DNA of 64,000 nucleotides. Origin: Nipponacmea schrenckii. Its lineage: Eukaryota; Mollusca; Gastropoda; Lottiidae. The notes under the pieces were generated by a model, which saw nothing but the letters and a program-made list of their open reading frames with translations, had not been told where the DNA came from and searched no databases. The first letter of the stretch is position 1, and every line of letters begins with the position of its first letter. Positions 12,599 through 24,319 of the stretch are shown piece by piece. The stretch spans positions 27,510,067 through 27,574,066 of the forward strand of contig CM060201.1 in assembly GCA_030562195.1 (NCBI GenBank), read 5' to 3'. The position numbers and the translations under genes are program-made.

Positions 12599-13066
12599 AG
12601 GGATAATAGGCGTTAGAACGAACATAAAAAATTAAGTTCACTCAAATTTGGACAATAACAGTATATATCCATCAGTGGACTTACCTATACATCAAAATCC
12701 CTCTAAAATCCGATAAATCCCCAAAATAAAGTAGTTAATCATAAAACGCTTGAGCCATCCATCAAGCGATTTTCAAATCGTGTAAATATAAAGGGAAGTA
12801 ACTCTAACATGTGAGTTTTCACGCGTCCTTGACCCCTACTGTTGAATTCCACAATGATGTTTTAGCGTTGATTTACCAGACGCTTTTATTCTCAAACTGA
12901 ATGGAATTGTCGCTGGCTCACCTTTTTTTTAAAAATTCCGAATATATTTTTATTGTGGCTTTTTAAAATTTGGTAAAGTGTGGGATGCATACTTATTTAA
13001 CTAATAGTCAATATGAAACACAAATATAAGCCGTAGGACGAGTGTATTCTAACGCCTATTATCCCT
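12599..13066. mobile_element. TTAA-flanked MITE, copy 1 (468 bp)
   Basis: Perfect 20-bp terminal inverted repeats AGGGATAATAGGCGTTAGAA. Flanked on both sides by ctcccttaa (12590-12598 and 13067-13075), a 9-bp direct repeat ending in TTAA. The left 280 bp are nearly identical to the copy at 46869-47379; the right parts differ. No coding capacity. Confidence 0.85.
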
Positions 13067-13262
13067 CTCCCTTAAAACTTCTTCTCATTTTCATTTTAAA
13101 TCCATTTCCCTCTCTCCCCCTACTTCTGGGGATGCTTGGCTACTCTCAGGTCATTATGATATGGTCAGATTCGGAATAGGAATGGTGAGTACACATTCCC
13201 GTAGGGATTATGAGTCAAATGAATCATCGGCCAAATTAAAACGTTTGAAAACAAAACTTGAG

Positions 13263-13277
13263 TTTATTTAATTTATT
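13263..13277 (-). terminator. Possible polyadenylation signals of neuropeptide gene 1
   Basis: Two AATAAA hexamers on the minus strand (tttatt at 13263-13268 and 13272-13277 on +), about 285 bases after the stop codon. Confidence 0.4.
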
Positions 13278-13560
13278 GAACAGGAAATACATAAAAATAC
13301 ATAATTTCAAGATTTTTTACCTTAACCGTGCTATATGGCACTAAGGAGAGCTATCGTTCAAAGAAAATATATTTCAATATTTCGAAGCTAATATTCACAA
13401 AAATATGATCTGTAAAATATTATTTACTGACTTTTCACAAACAAAACGGGAAGAATAAGGCATTGATAAAGCAGTTACAAGTGTTCAAACATTGTATTAT
13501 CGTTTATAAGTTATGCGGAGCATGTCAATCCTTATTGAAACAGTTACTGCATCAGCTGAA

Positions 13561-14040
13561 TTATCCCAACCGCAGTATATTCGATTTGGAGATCTGAGAA
13601 TCCCTTAATTTTCTATACGTGGAAGGTTTTCCAAAGACAAACTTCATGAATGCAGTGGACGGCAATTTTCCGATTCTAAGATAACTCGGTCGCTTCTCAT
13701 TGCTGGTCTCGTCCGGTGATGATTTTGAGTTCCTTCCAATTCTCAGGAATTTGTTCGGGGGGTAATGGAATTCGGTTCCTCGTGAGTCAACCTCATTTTG
13801 CTTTATGGTGCCGGCGGATTTCACGCCAGACTCGACGTTGTCTCTCATTTGAGATAAAACACTAAAGAGTCGGTTCAACCCGCCAAGGTTATCCGGATCG
13901 ACATCTAACATACCTGAACCGAATAGTCCCATTCTTTTCAAAAAGCTTGAAGGAGTAACACACTGAACATCTTGACAGAGTCCAACTATAACCAGTAACA
14001 CCATCAGATCGGCATATTTTAACAAAGTCATCTGCATCAT
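13561..14040 (-). CDS. Neuropeptide precursor, FxRIamide/FMRFamide-related, copy 1
   Basis: 159 residues in one coding exon. An acceptor (ttttcatttcag) lies two bases before the ATG at 14040, so the 5' UTR is spliced. Residues 1-27 are a signal peptide (MVLLVIVGLCQDVQC). A dibasic site follows SSFL (KR), then an acidic spacer with LGGLNRLFSVLSQMRDNVE. Predicted amidated peptides: NKFLRIG-R, PSYLRIG-K (after KR), AFMKFVFG-K, and a C-terminal NILRLG ending at the stop. Gly followed by a basic residue or chain end is the amidation signal. FLRI/YLRI-amides place it with lophotrochozoan FxRIamide precursors; that assignment is from motif memory, not a search. A paralogue is at 21120-21554. It is intact and likely functional. 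Confidence 0.85.
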   Translation of the reverse strand: MMQMTLLKYADLMVLLVIVGLCQDVQCVTPSSFLKRMGLFGSGMLDVDPDNLGGLNRLFSVLSQMRDNVESGVKSAGTIKQNEVDSRGTEFHYPPNKFLRIGRNSKSSPDETSNEKRPSYLRIGKLPSTAFMKFVFGKPSTYRKLRDSQISKSNILRLG

Positions 14041-14456
14041 GGCTGAAATGAAAATGAAATCAGAGATCAAATAAAGAACAATTTTATAGTCTAATGGACT
14101 TTTGGCATTCTTCAAATATAGTATACGTTTTGTGTTAAGCTTCCCTGTTCCAGTCGCGAAATTTGCATTACAGGGGCAATTTGCCTTCGTAATGGCTCCA
14201 ACAGATTTCAGAATCTTAAGTGATCACTGTGCATGTTAAAGATCACTCGACAGTTGGAAATTGTCAAAAGAGAAGGCTTATGTCACTGTCCTAGCAGAAT
14301 TTCCATCACTGCACGATACATTTCATTAACCCATTAGGTGAATATAGAAGGAAGTAAAACCTTTTTGAACCTTATTCTTCTTATTTCCCCCTCTCCAACA
14401 AAAAAAAAAAAAAAAACACAACAAAAAAATACAATTTCCTCCCGTTAAGGGCTGAT

Positions 14457-14527
14457 ATTTGAAAAATGTTCTAATACTTATAATTTACATAATATGTAAA
14501 TTATAAGTATTAGAACATTTTTCAAAT
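14457..14527. repeat. Perfect 34-bp palindrome with 3-bp loop
   Basis: Arms start ATTTGAAAAATGTTCTAATA; the left arm is 14457-14490, the loop aat, and the right arm 14494-14527 its exact reverse complement. It sits in the intron of neuropeptide gene 1. The duplicate copy near 21965 has only a short related stretch and no palindrome, so it arose or inserted after the duplication. Confidence 0.95.
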
Positions 14528-15178
14528 AATATATTGTTTAAAAGCATTTATATCACTGTATAGGATATTGATTTTACAAAGAACATTGTAATACAATATA
14601 TATATATTATCATCTAAGTGACTCATCAAATGTATACTACCGCTTAGGATGACCAAACAAAATGAGACTTATATGAGTCTTTGTTCATTTTCTTTAATAA
14701 ATAATTAGGCAAAAGTCAGTATTTTAACGAACTTATTAAGGTAGATTAAAGCTAACGAGTTTTTCTCAGTTTTCTACATTTAGTAAAACAAGTGAGAACA
14801 TTGTTATTATGACCAACTGTAAAGAATGAAAGAAATTTTTATAATTATTTTTTAAATGTAAAAATATAGTAAACTTGTTAAATGAATTTCTTGCATTGCA
14901 TTGCTACCGCGCATTATAGTGTAGCGTTCCTTTAAAGGGATTTCCTGTCAGGGATTGTAAAGAGGTTTTGTAATATTTAAGACACTGAAAGGATCAACTT
15001 GCCTCAATTCAGAAAATTTCTTGGCAATCTCTTAAACCTGACAATGGTTCAGGGAATTCGGCCCGTCATAGCTAACCTGTACGTCCATGATTCAATACCG
15101 TATTAGTCAAGATGTATATACCTTCAAATATCTTAAATCCTGTTTGCCTGCAGTCTGATGCAAAAAGAGCTCATTTGA

Positions 15179-15340
15179 AATGCAGGCCTCTATGTTAATT
15201 CAATCGACATCATGCAGCAAATCAATGGTTTTGCTCTCGATGCTTTTCTTGCAAAAATGCAGGCCTCTATGTTAATTCAATCGACATCATGCAGCAAATC
15301 AATGGTTTTGCTCTCGATGCTTTTCTTGCAAAAATGTACG
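15179..15340. repeat. 82-bp direct tandem duplication
   Basis: Two identical successive copies of a unit starting atgcaggcctctatgttaat and ending gcttttcttgcaaaa. Absent from the second duplication copy, so recent. Confidence 0.93.
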
Positions 15341-16279
15341 TCTTTATACTCTAAATTACTTAGAGACTCAAAGAAATTTCATTACTAAAGGGCACCATCA
15401 TTGATAAATGATGTGGAGATAAATGCGTAAATTTTTTTTAAACGTCAAATGGTTCTGTATAAATCTGAGCATTCATGTTGGATTTTATAGGCGTGGCGAT
15501 TTGTACATGGCATTCGAAAAAAGGGTTACCTTATTTTCATTTATTTTTGTATATATTTATAAATGCATATTTAAGTCGTATTTAAAATTATGTGATAGAT
15601 TGGTCACTTGATAAAGATTATCCATTCTTTCACTTTTTCATAAGGGATATTTCTCTGTGTGTCCTTTTTTTTAAACTTTTCGAGACGACTTTACTTCCAT
15701 TATATTACACGAAAATTAGGCATATCATCATTATTTATTTTAGTAAGCAAGGAGTTTATGTTGAACTCTTTCAATTAAGTTTTTGTCCCTCTAATAGCTC
15801 AAGCTTTTCTTCGTATAGAATACGAAGCAAATTTTAATCATTGTCCACCACCGAATGGAAAGTTCTGCATCTGCTACTTACGAAGGGACTGTTCTCCAAG
15901 TCATCCCTTTCTAAAAACATTTACCCTCCAGTCCATTTTAACCATTATATTATGTTAAAATTTGCGATAATGATATATTTGCTGAGTCAACGAATGACTA
16001 CAATTACTTGTCATAATGATTCATTATTTTCAGATTATCCCGACGACATGATCAAATAAAAGTTATTAATATCTAATAAGAGAGAAACTCGTGTTGTAGT
16101 TCAAGTGTTAAAGTTAAATTGTTCCTTCGGCTTTCCTATTCTACTTTGTTAAATACTTTGTTATAAAATAACATTATCAATGTTGCACAGTACCACTTAA
16201 CGATTCATTTTGTAGGATGTAAGGGGAGAGGTAAGGAGTGGCGTTTATATGGATTATTGAGGGAGGGATGGGACAGGTA

Positions 16280-16600
16280 GAGGCTACGGGGGGGGGGGGT
16301 AATTCTATAATATTGATCTGAACAGTTTGTCCATAGGAGGATGCGATACATTTGACATGCGAGGTCTACTATAACAATAGTGAAATCAGAAAAAGAAAGT
16401 AGACACACGAAGCCAATAATTGATATATAAAGAAACTTATACACAGAAGAAGCCAATTGTAGTATATAAGAAAAGTTATATAGAGCAGGCCAATTGTATA
16501 GAAATATAAAGAAAAGTTATATAAAGAACTGTTTCCTAGCACATACAGCTATAAAGAAACGTTACAGAAGAAACACAATTGATACAACCCAACAAACTTA
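16280..16600. repeat. Degenerate precursor of the 24-kb minisatellite
   Basis: Contains a poly-G run (about 16290) and three or four diverged units like ctataaagaaa and tataaagaactgtttcctagc. These correspond in position to the array at 24320-24800 in the other duplication copy, where the unit has been amplified. Confidence 0.55.
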
Positions 16601-17600
16601 TACGGAAATATATGCAAATTTTGAAAATCAAAAAAATGCATAATATACCGAAATGTTTTGGCCAAGTTATTGTTGGGATGTATAAGGAAGTTACAAAGCG
16701 ATTGAATTTTATAGAATATAACAATGGTAATATAAAGCAAACAAAAGTGTAATATCAAAACAGTTTATAGATATTAAAAATAATGTAAAAAAAATAAATA
16801 AAAATTATGCGGAGTAAACAAAAAGTTTTAAGGAGCAGTATGCAAAATTTCATTTTCATAAATGTCGAAAATTATTTTGTTTAATATTTTTTAAATATGC
16901 TTTGTACGTCTACGTATCTACTTTATCAAACTGAATTTGGTTCATTGGATTAATGAAAAACAGAGTGAACATAATTTTGTATTTCGCAGCTTAAACTAGT
17001 TTAACTGTTCGGGTTCATAAAACCACTTTAAATGAAAAGTTTTAAAATTGCAATACAATTAAGCGTTTATTTTATTTAAATCAACAGAGTAGTTTTCAAA
17101 CACCCTTAAAAAGTCTATGTTAGCCATTAAAATAGCCTTGGCATAATTTTTTTTTTAGCTTTTCATTGCACGTAAGTTCAGGGACACCATTTCTCAAAAT
17201 TTTGGTGTATAGTTTTCATTAATTTAACCTATGCCAATAACAGAATGGTCTTTTTATAACTTATAAAATCAACTTAGTTATATCCTTTAGACTAATATAG
17301 GAAACTTAAAATAAACATACTGAAAATACAGAAGTACAACCATGTTTTTTGTAAGAAATGTGCATGGTGAGCATCGTTATGACGTTATGCAAATCGAAAT
17401 CCAAAATAACAATACGTTGAAACTAATAAATAAATAGCATAACATAAAGAAAAAAAAAGTTGTTTTCAATGCAAGTTTTCATAAAGAGAAAAACTAAACT
17501 TAAAATGATATTACCATAGTTATTTTTTAATATAATATAAGAGACTTAATCATTAATCTGTTATATTCAAAATTAAAGAAAACGCATATATAAAGTTTAC

Positions 17601-17690
17601 CTGTTTCTTTACTGTCAGTTGATCCTCTTAAAACAGCGTGTCTCCGAAATACTTTAGTATAGTAACTTTGAAAACCGGGTTTTTATATAG
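17601..17690 (-). promoter_or_regulatory. TATA box and 5' UTR exon of neuropeptide gene 1
   Basis: Minus strand: CTATATAAAAACC at about 17690-17678, then a transcribed stretch ending in GACAGTAAAGAAACAG with a donor GTAAAC at 17600. The same arrangement is at 24975-25085 for gene 2. The UTR exon end and donor are nearly identical between copies. The start site should be some 25-30 bases below the TATA box. Confidence 0.7.
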
Positions 17691-17752
17691 ACATAGGCCT
17701 ACACCTACTGACATTGATACTCCCGCGAATTATAGCTGATGTAGAAATAAAC

Positions 17753-17845
17753 AATATTAAATTGAAAGTTATAGAACCTGATTAATAATTGATATGATAA
17801 ATGTTATCTGTAATATACCCTTGGGCATTCTCCTCTTTCAAACTT
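17753..17845 (-). promoter_or_regulatory. 93-bp upstream block, identical in both copies
   Basis: Starts (on +) aatattaaattgaaagttat and ends cctctttcaaactt. All 93 bases are the same at 25143-25235. It lies about 65-155 bases upstream of the TATA box in each gene. Flanks are diverged. A likely cis-regulatory module of the neuropeptide pair. Confidence 0.65.
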
Positions 17846-18019
17846 ATATTTTCATTGGCTATCTGTTACGGAAGTCTCGCGAAAATAACAATGATTTTAC
17901 AAACTTTTAGATATTCTTTAAAGCACGTCAAATGTGCAATTAGCGTTAACTTATTCTTTATTTATTTTTTGAATTAGAAGGATCGTGTTCCGCAGTCTCT
18001 GACACATTTATACTATTCC

Positions 18020-19135
18020 TGTTTTTGACGAGGATATGGTCTGCAACTTTTTATTGAATAATTCAATGAAAAGTGCAACACTGTATCATGGTTAATATCC
18101 TTCTATTGTCTGTAACAACACATCCAAGGGAAATAATTTAAAATAAGCTTTTCGATCAACCAGTCTTGGCAACTTCGACATTTATTGTCAAGTTTTTATT
18201 TGATATCTTTTATTGTTATATTTATCGATTTTACTTAGCAAATGATTCTAATTCAAGAGATTGTCATGATAACTGAATTATCTTAATCAACTTGCCCTTG
18301 CCACCAGTCGTCATAGCTGTGCGTAGACACATAAAAAAAAACTGGCGTCACAGAAATACACGGAATTTGATAGTACAGAGCGGTTGGTGAAGGTTTGGCA
18401 TTTATGTTTCGTGACATTGTGTTCTCTCCAACACCTACAAGAGGAATTTCAATCATATGTTAAAGCCTGGGAAAGTTGTTGGCTGAAACAATTATATAGC
18501 ACAGTCTGTAAGAGCGTTGGTTCTTAACATTAATACCAATTGCTTGGACGTTACAACTTACGTTGAGCAAATGGCGAGTGTGGTTTCCGATCTCGACGTG
18601 TGAAAGTCCGATGACCTTGCTTAAATCATATTTACTCACAATTCCCAATTGATAATCTGGACATGATCAATGCCAATGGGTTTGTCAGGGACCAGATGTT
18701 ATACTGTATTGTGAACCTGAATTGTTACTTTCTATCATTGCGTACTACCTGGCGATGTCTGTCTTCTTAAGCCCAAAATGGATGCGGCAGAGTAGGACGT
18801 AAAGCTTTGGAATTTCACTAACCTCTACTACATTTTACTGACAATCTCTGTATGAGGAATGGGTTGACAGAACAATTTTGACCTTGCCCAAAGCGTCGTT
18901 ATGATTAATAGTTTTAAATAAAGTTTATTGACTGAAAGTAAACGTTCGATTCTATTCCCAGAAGAATGATGCTCAATATAACTGACGTTAATGACTTTCA
19001 CTATTTACTCCGAATAAATTTCGGTCTAATTTTGAGCAATTATTGATAGGCCTGTGCGTAGTTAGCAAGACTTTTCGTATATCAAGGGTTAAACATTTCT
19101 GAACCCATCTTATAGCAAGAAAAGTGTACACGCCT
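18020..19135. other. Intergenic DNA upstream of neuropeptide gene 1
   Basis: No coding sequence seen. Holds duplicated blocks: gcgtcacagaaatacacgga (about 18344, like 25411) and agtttattgactgaaagtaa (about 18923, like 26280). Confidence 0.5.
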
Positions 19136-19138
19136 CTT

Positions 19139-20235
19139 TATACGCCCACATGAATATGCGGACGAATATTGTCGTCGCCCCTGTCCTTCGGTCTGTCGGC
19201 CCGTCGGTCCGTTAACATTTTTGTAGACACTATAGAAGCTACACTTTTCAATTTTAATGAAATTGGAATCGCTGAGACGTCGGTCATCTTTGTTTTTGAG
19301 TTATTGCTCTTGATTTAGTAAATCGCGTCAAAATGTTATCGTGGGGGCAATAGAAGCTACAATTTTCAATTGATTTTGATGAAATTGTGAGAATTGAACT
19401 CGATAAGACGGTAATCAAGTTAGAATTTGAAAGCTATTTTGATGACTGGTTTGCGTGTTATTTCCCTTGACTTAGTAAAATCACGTCAAAATTTTAATCT
19501 GGGTACAATGGATGTTACATTTTGCAATGGATTTTGATGAAAACTTGGTATGTGCATTAGAATTTATAAGTCGGTAGATAGGTTCGGATTTGACGATTTT
19601 TCGATAACCCTTTTGAGTTGTTGTCCTTGACTTAATTAAATTGCATCAAAATTTTATTGTGGGTGCAATAGAAGCTATAATTTTCAATGGATTTTGATGA
19701 ACTTGTTGTGAGCATTGGAATTGATTAGCGGTAGTCAATTTTAATTTTGTCGATTGAGCGCTGTTTTATTTTTTTAGTCATTGCCATTGACTCGCGGCAA
19801 AATTTTATTGTAGGTACAATAGAAGCCATTTGGTATGAGTATTGGAATTGACTGCAGTCAAGTTCTGAATTGACGATTTTTCAATGAATAGTTTTTGAGT
19901 TATTAGTCAAATCATGACAAAATTTTATTGTGAATGTAATAGAATCTTCAATTATTATGATTTTATTGAAACTGTTTGTGAGGATTGGAATTTTTAAGAT
20001 AGCGGTCAAGTTTGAATTTGCTTATTTTTCAATGAACTTTTTTTTGATTTATTGCTCTTGTAAAACCATGTCAAAATTGTATTGTGGCAATTTTCAATGG
20101 ATTTTGGTGAAACTTGGAGCGAGCATTGGCATTGAAAAAATTTTCAATTAATGTTTTTTGAATTATCGCTCAATTTATCATTCAAATTCGATGCTGCCAG
20201 TAGGCGTATATTACCTTGCATGGCAAGTTATCTTT
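19139..20235. mobile_element. Pearl-like tandem-core element, copy A
   Basis: Left end tacgcccacatgaatatg followed by a gtcggcccgtcggtccg stretch; right end ggcgtatattaccttgcatg followed by gcaagttatctt. Between them are six or seven units of about 150 bp, each with ttgagttattgcccttgact, attttattgtgggtgcaata, gaagctacaattttcaatgg and attttgatgaaacttgg. The same ends and units occur at 33464-34196. The structure (short conserved ends around a 150-160 bp tandem core) is that of molluscan pearl-type, Helentron-related elements; that name is inference. Confidence 0.7.
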
Positions 20236-20995
20236 CTTTAAATATACCTACTACCTGTTAGGGTGGCCAAATAAAAAAAAAACTTGACCAAAATCAGTCT
20301 TTGTTCATCAGTGGACTTACCTGACTATTTATATAAAAAATTAAAGAATAAATAAAGGACCTTGAGGGTATGGGGCAAAAATGTTGAGGGTTATTCTTAA
20401 TACTGTTCACAGCTCTAGGTTGGTTTATTTTGTGATTGACTCTATTTGTCATTCTCAATCAAGTGAAAATATTTTTCCATACTTGCGTTAGAAAAGTATC
20501 CAAATCAAATGTGTTTACATACTGCATGTCATAGTAATATAACCACCTCTCTTTCGATTGGTCAGCATTAATTAGGACAACCAAAATGGGTAAATTGGAT
20601 AATCAGCCAAATTGAAACCATACGTTTGAAAACAAAAATATAGCATATTTGATGTATAAGTACAGAAAATAGATAAAATATTCTCATAACAGTGCTATAT
20701 AACACAATGAAAGTTTTCTGTTCTCAGAATTAATTCCTTTTGAAATATCGTTCACAGAAAACAAAATTCAATATGAGATTATAATAACTATTCAGAGGCT
20801 GATAATCTGTAAAATACAATTTATTGACTATCCCAAATACAATAAACAATGTAAGAAATTGTTCAAATGAGCAGTTCAAAAACTGTGCTATCGTAAACAC
20901 ATTGGTCGGAACATTGTAATCCATTACAGATTGCAACATACCTTTGACGGGAAAATAGAGGAATTAATTAGCAATATCACTATTTGCATACATAA

Positions 20996-21119
20996 TTATC
21001 CCAACCGCAATACATTCGATTTGTAGATCTGAGAATCCCTTAATTTTCTATACATGGATGGTTTTCCGGATGCAAAATTCAAGAACACAGTGGACGACAG
21101 TTTTTCAATTCTACGATAA
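20996..21119 (-). pseudogene. Out-of-frame C-terminal remnant of neuropeptide copy 2
   Basis: In the shifted frame: HPSYRRIEKLSSTVFLNFA, then SGKPSMYRKLRDSQIYKSNV and LRLG, stop. It aligns with PSYLRIGK...FVFGKPSTYRKLRDSQISKSNILRLG of copy 1. Besides the frameshift, the YLRIGK peptide has become YRRIEK, losing the amidation glycine. Confidence 0.85.
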
Positions 21120-21554
21120 CTAGGATGCTTTTTCAATTCTTTCATCTTCAACATCATCATTTTCAAGAAATGGTGCGCGTTTACCAAACCTTACAAACCG
21201 ACTAAGGAAGGGGCGAGTTCGCTTTGTCTCCTCTGTTTTTGAGTTTCTTCCAATTCTCAGGAAATGGTTTTGAAAGTACTTGGGTTTCTCTCCGGGTGAG
21301 TCAACCTCATTGGGCATTATGGAGTCTAAATAATCAGCATATTCCACGCCAGACTCGACGTTGTCTCTCATTTGAGATAGAAGATTAAAAAGTCGGTTCA
21401 ACCCTCCTAGACTGTCTGAATCGACATCTGACGAACCGAATAGTCCCATTCTTTTCAAAAAGCTTGAAGGAGTAAGACACTGAACATCTTGACAGAGTCC
21501 AACTATAACCAGTAACACCATCAGATCGGCATATTTTAACAAAGTCATCTGCAT
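21120..21554 (-). CDS. Neuropeptide precursor, copy 2 (C-terminally truncated)
   Basis: 144 residues from the ATG at 21554; the acceptor tttcatttcag precedes CCAGG. The first Met of copy 1 is AGG here, so the next ATG is used. Signal peptide, SSFLKR, and LGGLNRLFNLLSQMRDNVE match copy 1. Peptides: NHFLRIG-R, then RPFLSRFVRFG-KR, which copy 1 lacks and which is a clear FMRFamide-type FVRF-amide. The frame ends ...DERIEKAS, stop. The rest of the copy-1 peptide set is encoded just downstream in another frame (20996-21119), so a 1-base shift truncated the precursor. The upstream peptides remain processable, so the gene may still act. Confidence 0.8.
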   Translation of the reverse strand: MQMTLLKYADLMVLLVIVGLCQDVQCLTPSSFLKRMGLFGSSDVDSDSLGGLNRLFNLLSQMRDNVESGVEYADYLDSIMPNEVDSPGEKPKYFQNHFLRIGRNSKTEETKRTRPFLSRFVRFGKRAPFLENDDVEDERIEKAS

Positions 21555-23642
21555 CCTGGCTGAAATGAAAATGAAAACAGAGATCAAATAATAGATAATG
21601 TTATAGCAATGGTCTAATGGACTTTAGAGGTGGGAATCGATGATCTGTCATAACTTAAAGCGCCGGGTGCGCCATTCGTTTGACCAATCATTGACATAAT
21701 CTTTAGTCTCTGAAACGGGAAATTTTTAGCTTAGCAAATGAGTAAGTGTATATATATCCTTTTCGATTTGAGCATTCGCTCACTGTGACGAATTCGATAA
21801 AATGCTTTTAATCGTCAGTCGACCTGAGATCACCTTTAAAATATTTCCCTTGCAATTACATTTATGATACGAAAACATATGATATGAAATTAGAATTATT
21901 AGTCTCGCTGGGCCTCTTGATTTAATAATGAATGATGATAAATGATGGGCACTGTGACAGTCTTCAACAAATATAGTGTTTAAAAGCTTTTATATCACAC
22001 CGTATAGGATATTGATTTTACAAAGAACATTGAAACACAATATCTATATTATCATCTAAGTGACAACGCTGGATGGATCAGTGAATGGGACCTTCCTGTA
22101 GCTAACCTGAAGGTCCGGGTTTTTTTCCAGATATATTAACACAACATGATGAAAACTGCAGTCTAGGGCAATAACTGCAAGGCAATAACTCGAAAACTCC
22201 GATAAAGCCATTGTCAAAATCTCTGCAGCGTTTACCAAAAAAATTTGACGCGTTTTTCCATGACAAGGGATATAACAACAAATCGTCGAATTCGAAGTTA
22301 AACAAGATCATTTTAAATTATCACACCGAATGTCATTTCAATCGGACAGAAACTGTAGACTCTATTGGGTAGTGACCACATAACGTCCTATATAAGGATG
22401 CTTTTGTAGAAATATTTACGTCATTATACACTAAATTACAGCATTGAAGTGCTTTGAAGTCATAATAAAATATTAATGAAAAAAGTTCAAACAAAAACAA
22501 TTACTCAAAGGCACCATAACTGATAAATGATGTAAATTTAAAGTTGCGTAAATTTATTTTAAAAGACAAATGGTTTCAGGTGATGTATTTTTTAAAGATA
22601 AAACATGATAGATTTTCATTATCAATTAACCGAGTAAATAGGGCGAGTTTTTTCTCGTTGAGCATTATGAATGGGCAATCTGAACGCAGAAAACTGTCAT
22701 GGTGCCAAAAGCACAGGTCTAATAAATTTGAGCATCTGTGTTGGATTTAATACGCGTGTCAAAAAACTGACTACTTTTTATACGCTTCTATACGTCCACA
22801 TAAAGAGATCTAATTCAAATTAAACAGAGCTAATTTATTCAGAATTACTGTTTTTTAATACAAAATATATAAAATTATTTAGCACTTTTTATATATTAAA
22901 AACAGGTTGGGTTTGTTTTCTAAGGAAATTTTCATTGTCCTTATTTTTTTTTCAAATCTTCAGAAATTTTGTCAATTCGGTGTAATTTAATTTACCTCAT
23001 TGTATACTGTGATGTGTCACCTGCCATCATTCGAATTATGCTAGGTACCCTTCATTTCACCTTATTTGCTATATTTCGCTTGACCTTGATCGCGTATTTT
23101 TCGCGATGATTAAAATCTGTCACTAGCTTATAACTGAAATATTGAATATTGATAGAGTTGTCACTTTTTAATAGAAAATAAAAAGCTTGTCTATTATTGA
23201 ATGTGGTACAAATAATTGACTCAACGATATTTTACTTTTTTTCTATCACAGTAATCACAACCCTTGGTGATCATCGATTTTACGGTGGGTCTATTCTTCG
23301 GACATTCCAGATGCACGGTTTACAAGTATAGAATACTAAAAAATGTAATACCATAGTCATTTCCACTGCATAGGCGAGGTCGAATTAATAGTATTTGAGC
23401 AAATGCTTTATAAAAGTATAACTTGCCTATATGCTCCAGTTTTTTCTTGAAATATATTTAAAAAACAGCAAAACAATGTGACATGAATCACATTATCCAA
23501 ACGAACATAGAGAAATAACATAACATGAAACATAAAAATACGTTGCTGAACAAAAAATAAAATTGGGAAATACACATTATAGATGAAAGAGAAAATAACT
23601 GAAATTGTGAAAACAGATTCAAAAAAGCAAAAAATGTCCAAA

Positions 23643-23869
23643 GTAGTGTTGGGTATCGCCAATCATATCACGATACGATACTATACAAGGTTTAAAATAC
23701 GATATCGTAATATGGGGAAATGTGTACATGTACTTTTTTTATTGGGAAAAGTGATTTACAGTCTTTTTTTTTATAGAATAAGATATGTCATCATGTATCA
23801 ATACACATCCTCGAGATATTATTTGCGAATCGAGGCATCTCCTATCGTGATACATCCTGCACTAGTCTA
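23643..23869. mobile_element. hAT-like MITE with imperfect ends
   Basis: Left end tagtgttgggtatcgccaat; right end tcgtgatacatcctgcacta, whose complement tagtgcaggatgtatcacga resembles the left end. The inside is rich in cgatacgatac/gatatcgta. No coding capacity. A family assignment by end resemblance only. Confidence 0.4.
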
Positions 23870-24319
23870 ATAATGTGAAAATACATATGTATATAAACAA
23901 AATCAACAACGCTCAAAATTCAATTCTATTACGAATATAGAATATTTCATAATTATCATCAAATATGATGTTATAATGTTTATGAGGTCTTATTAAGCAA
24001 AGTATAAAGAATAATTGTCATTACAAAACATAGAGCACAATAATGTATAGCATAATTAGTTAGTAAAAAACAAAATCCAATGATATAGAAGAAAAAACAA
24101 AAAGTATATATAGAAAATTTTTTTTTACAAAGCAAGCCAACATAAAACTATGTATTTAAAAAAAAAGTTTTCCTTGTGTATGATATATAAAGAAAGGTTA
24201 AAAATGTATAGAAATGAATGATATATAGAAAAATTATACAGACTATTCCTAGTAAGAAAAAATATAAATATCGAATAGAAATAATAGTTACAGAAATTAG
24301 GTATAAAAATTTAAAGAAC

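Larger units (their letters stand above)
13225..19010. repeat. Tandem segmental duplication, copy 1
   Basis: Matches 20600-26400 in the same order: gene 3' end (gttTGAAAACAAAA, about 13245), the coding exon (13561-14040), intron blocks (14540-14630 with 21977-22063), the 5' UTR exon with TATA box (17601-17690), the upstream block (17753-17845) and a distal block (18889-19000 with 26240-26345). The offset is about 7.4 kb throughout. Copy-specific insertions include the palindrome at 14457 and the 82-bp duplication at 15179. Confidence 0.88.
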
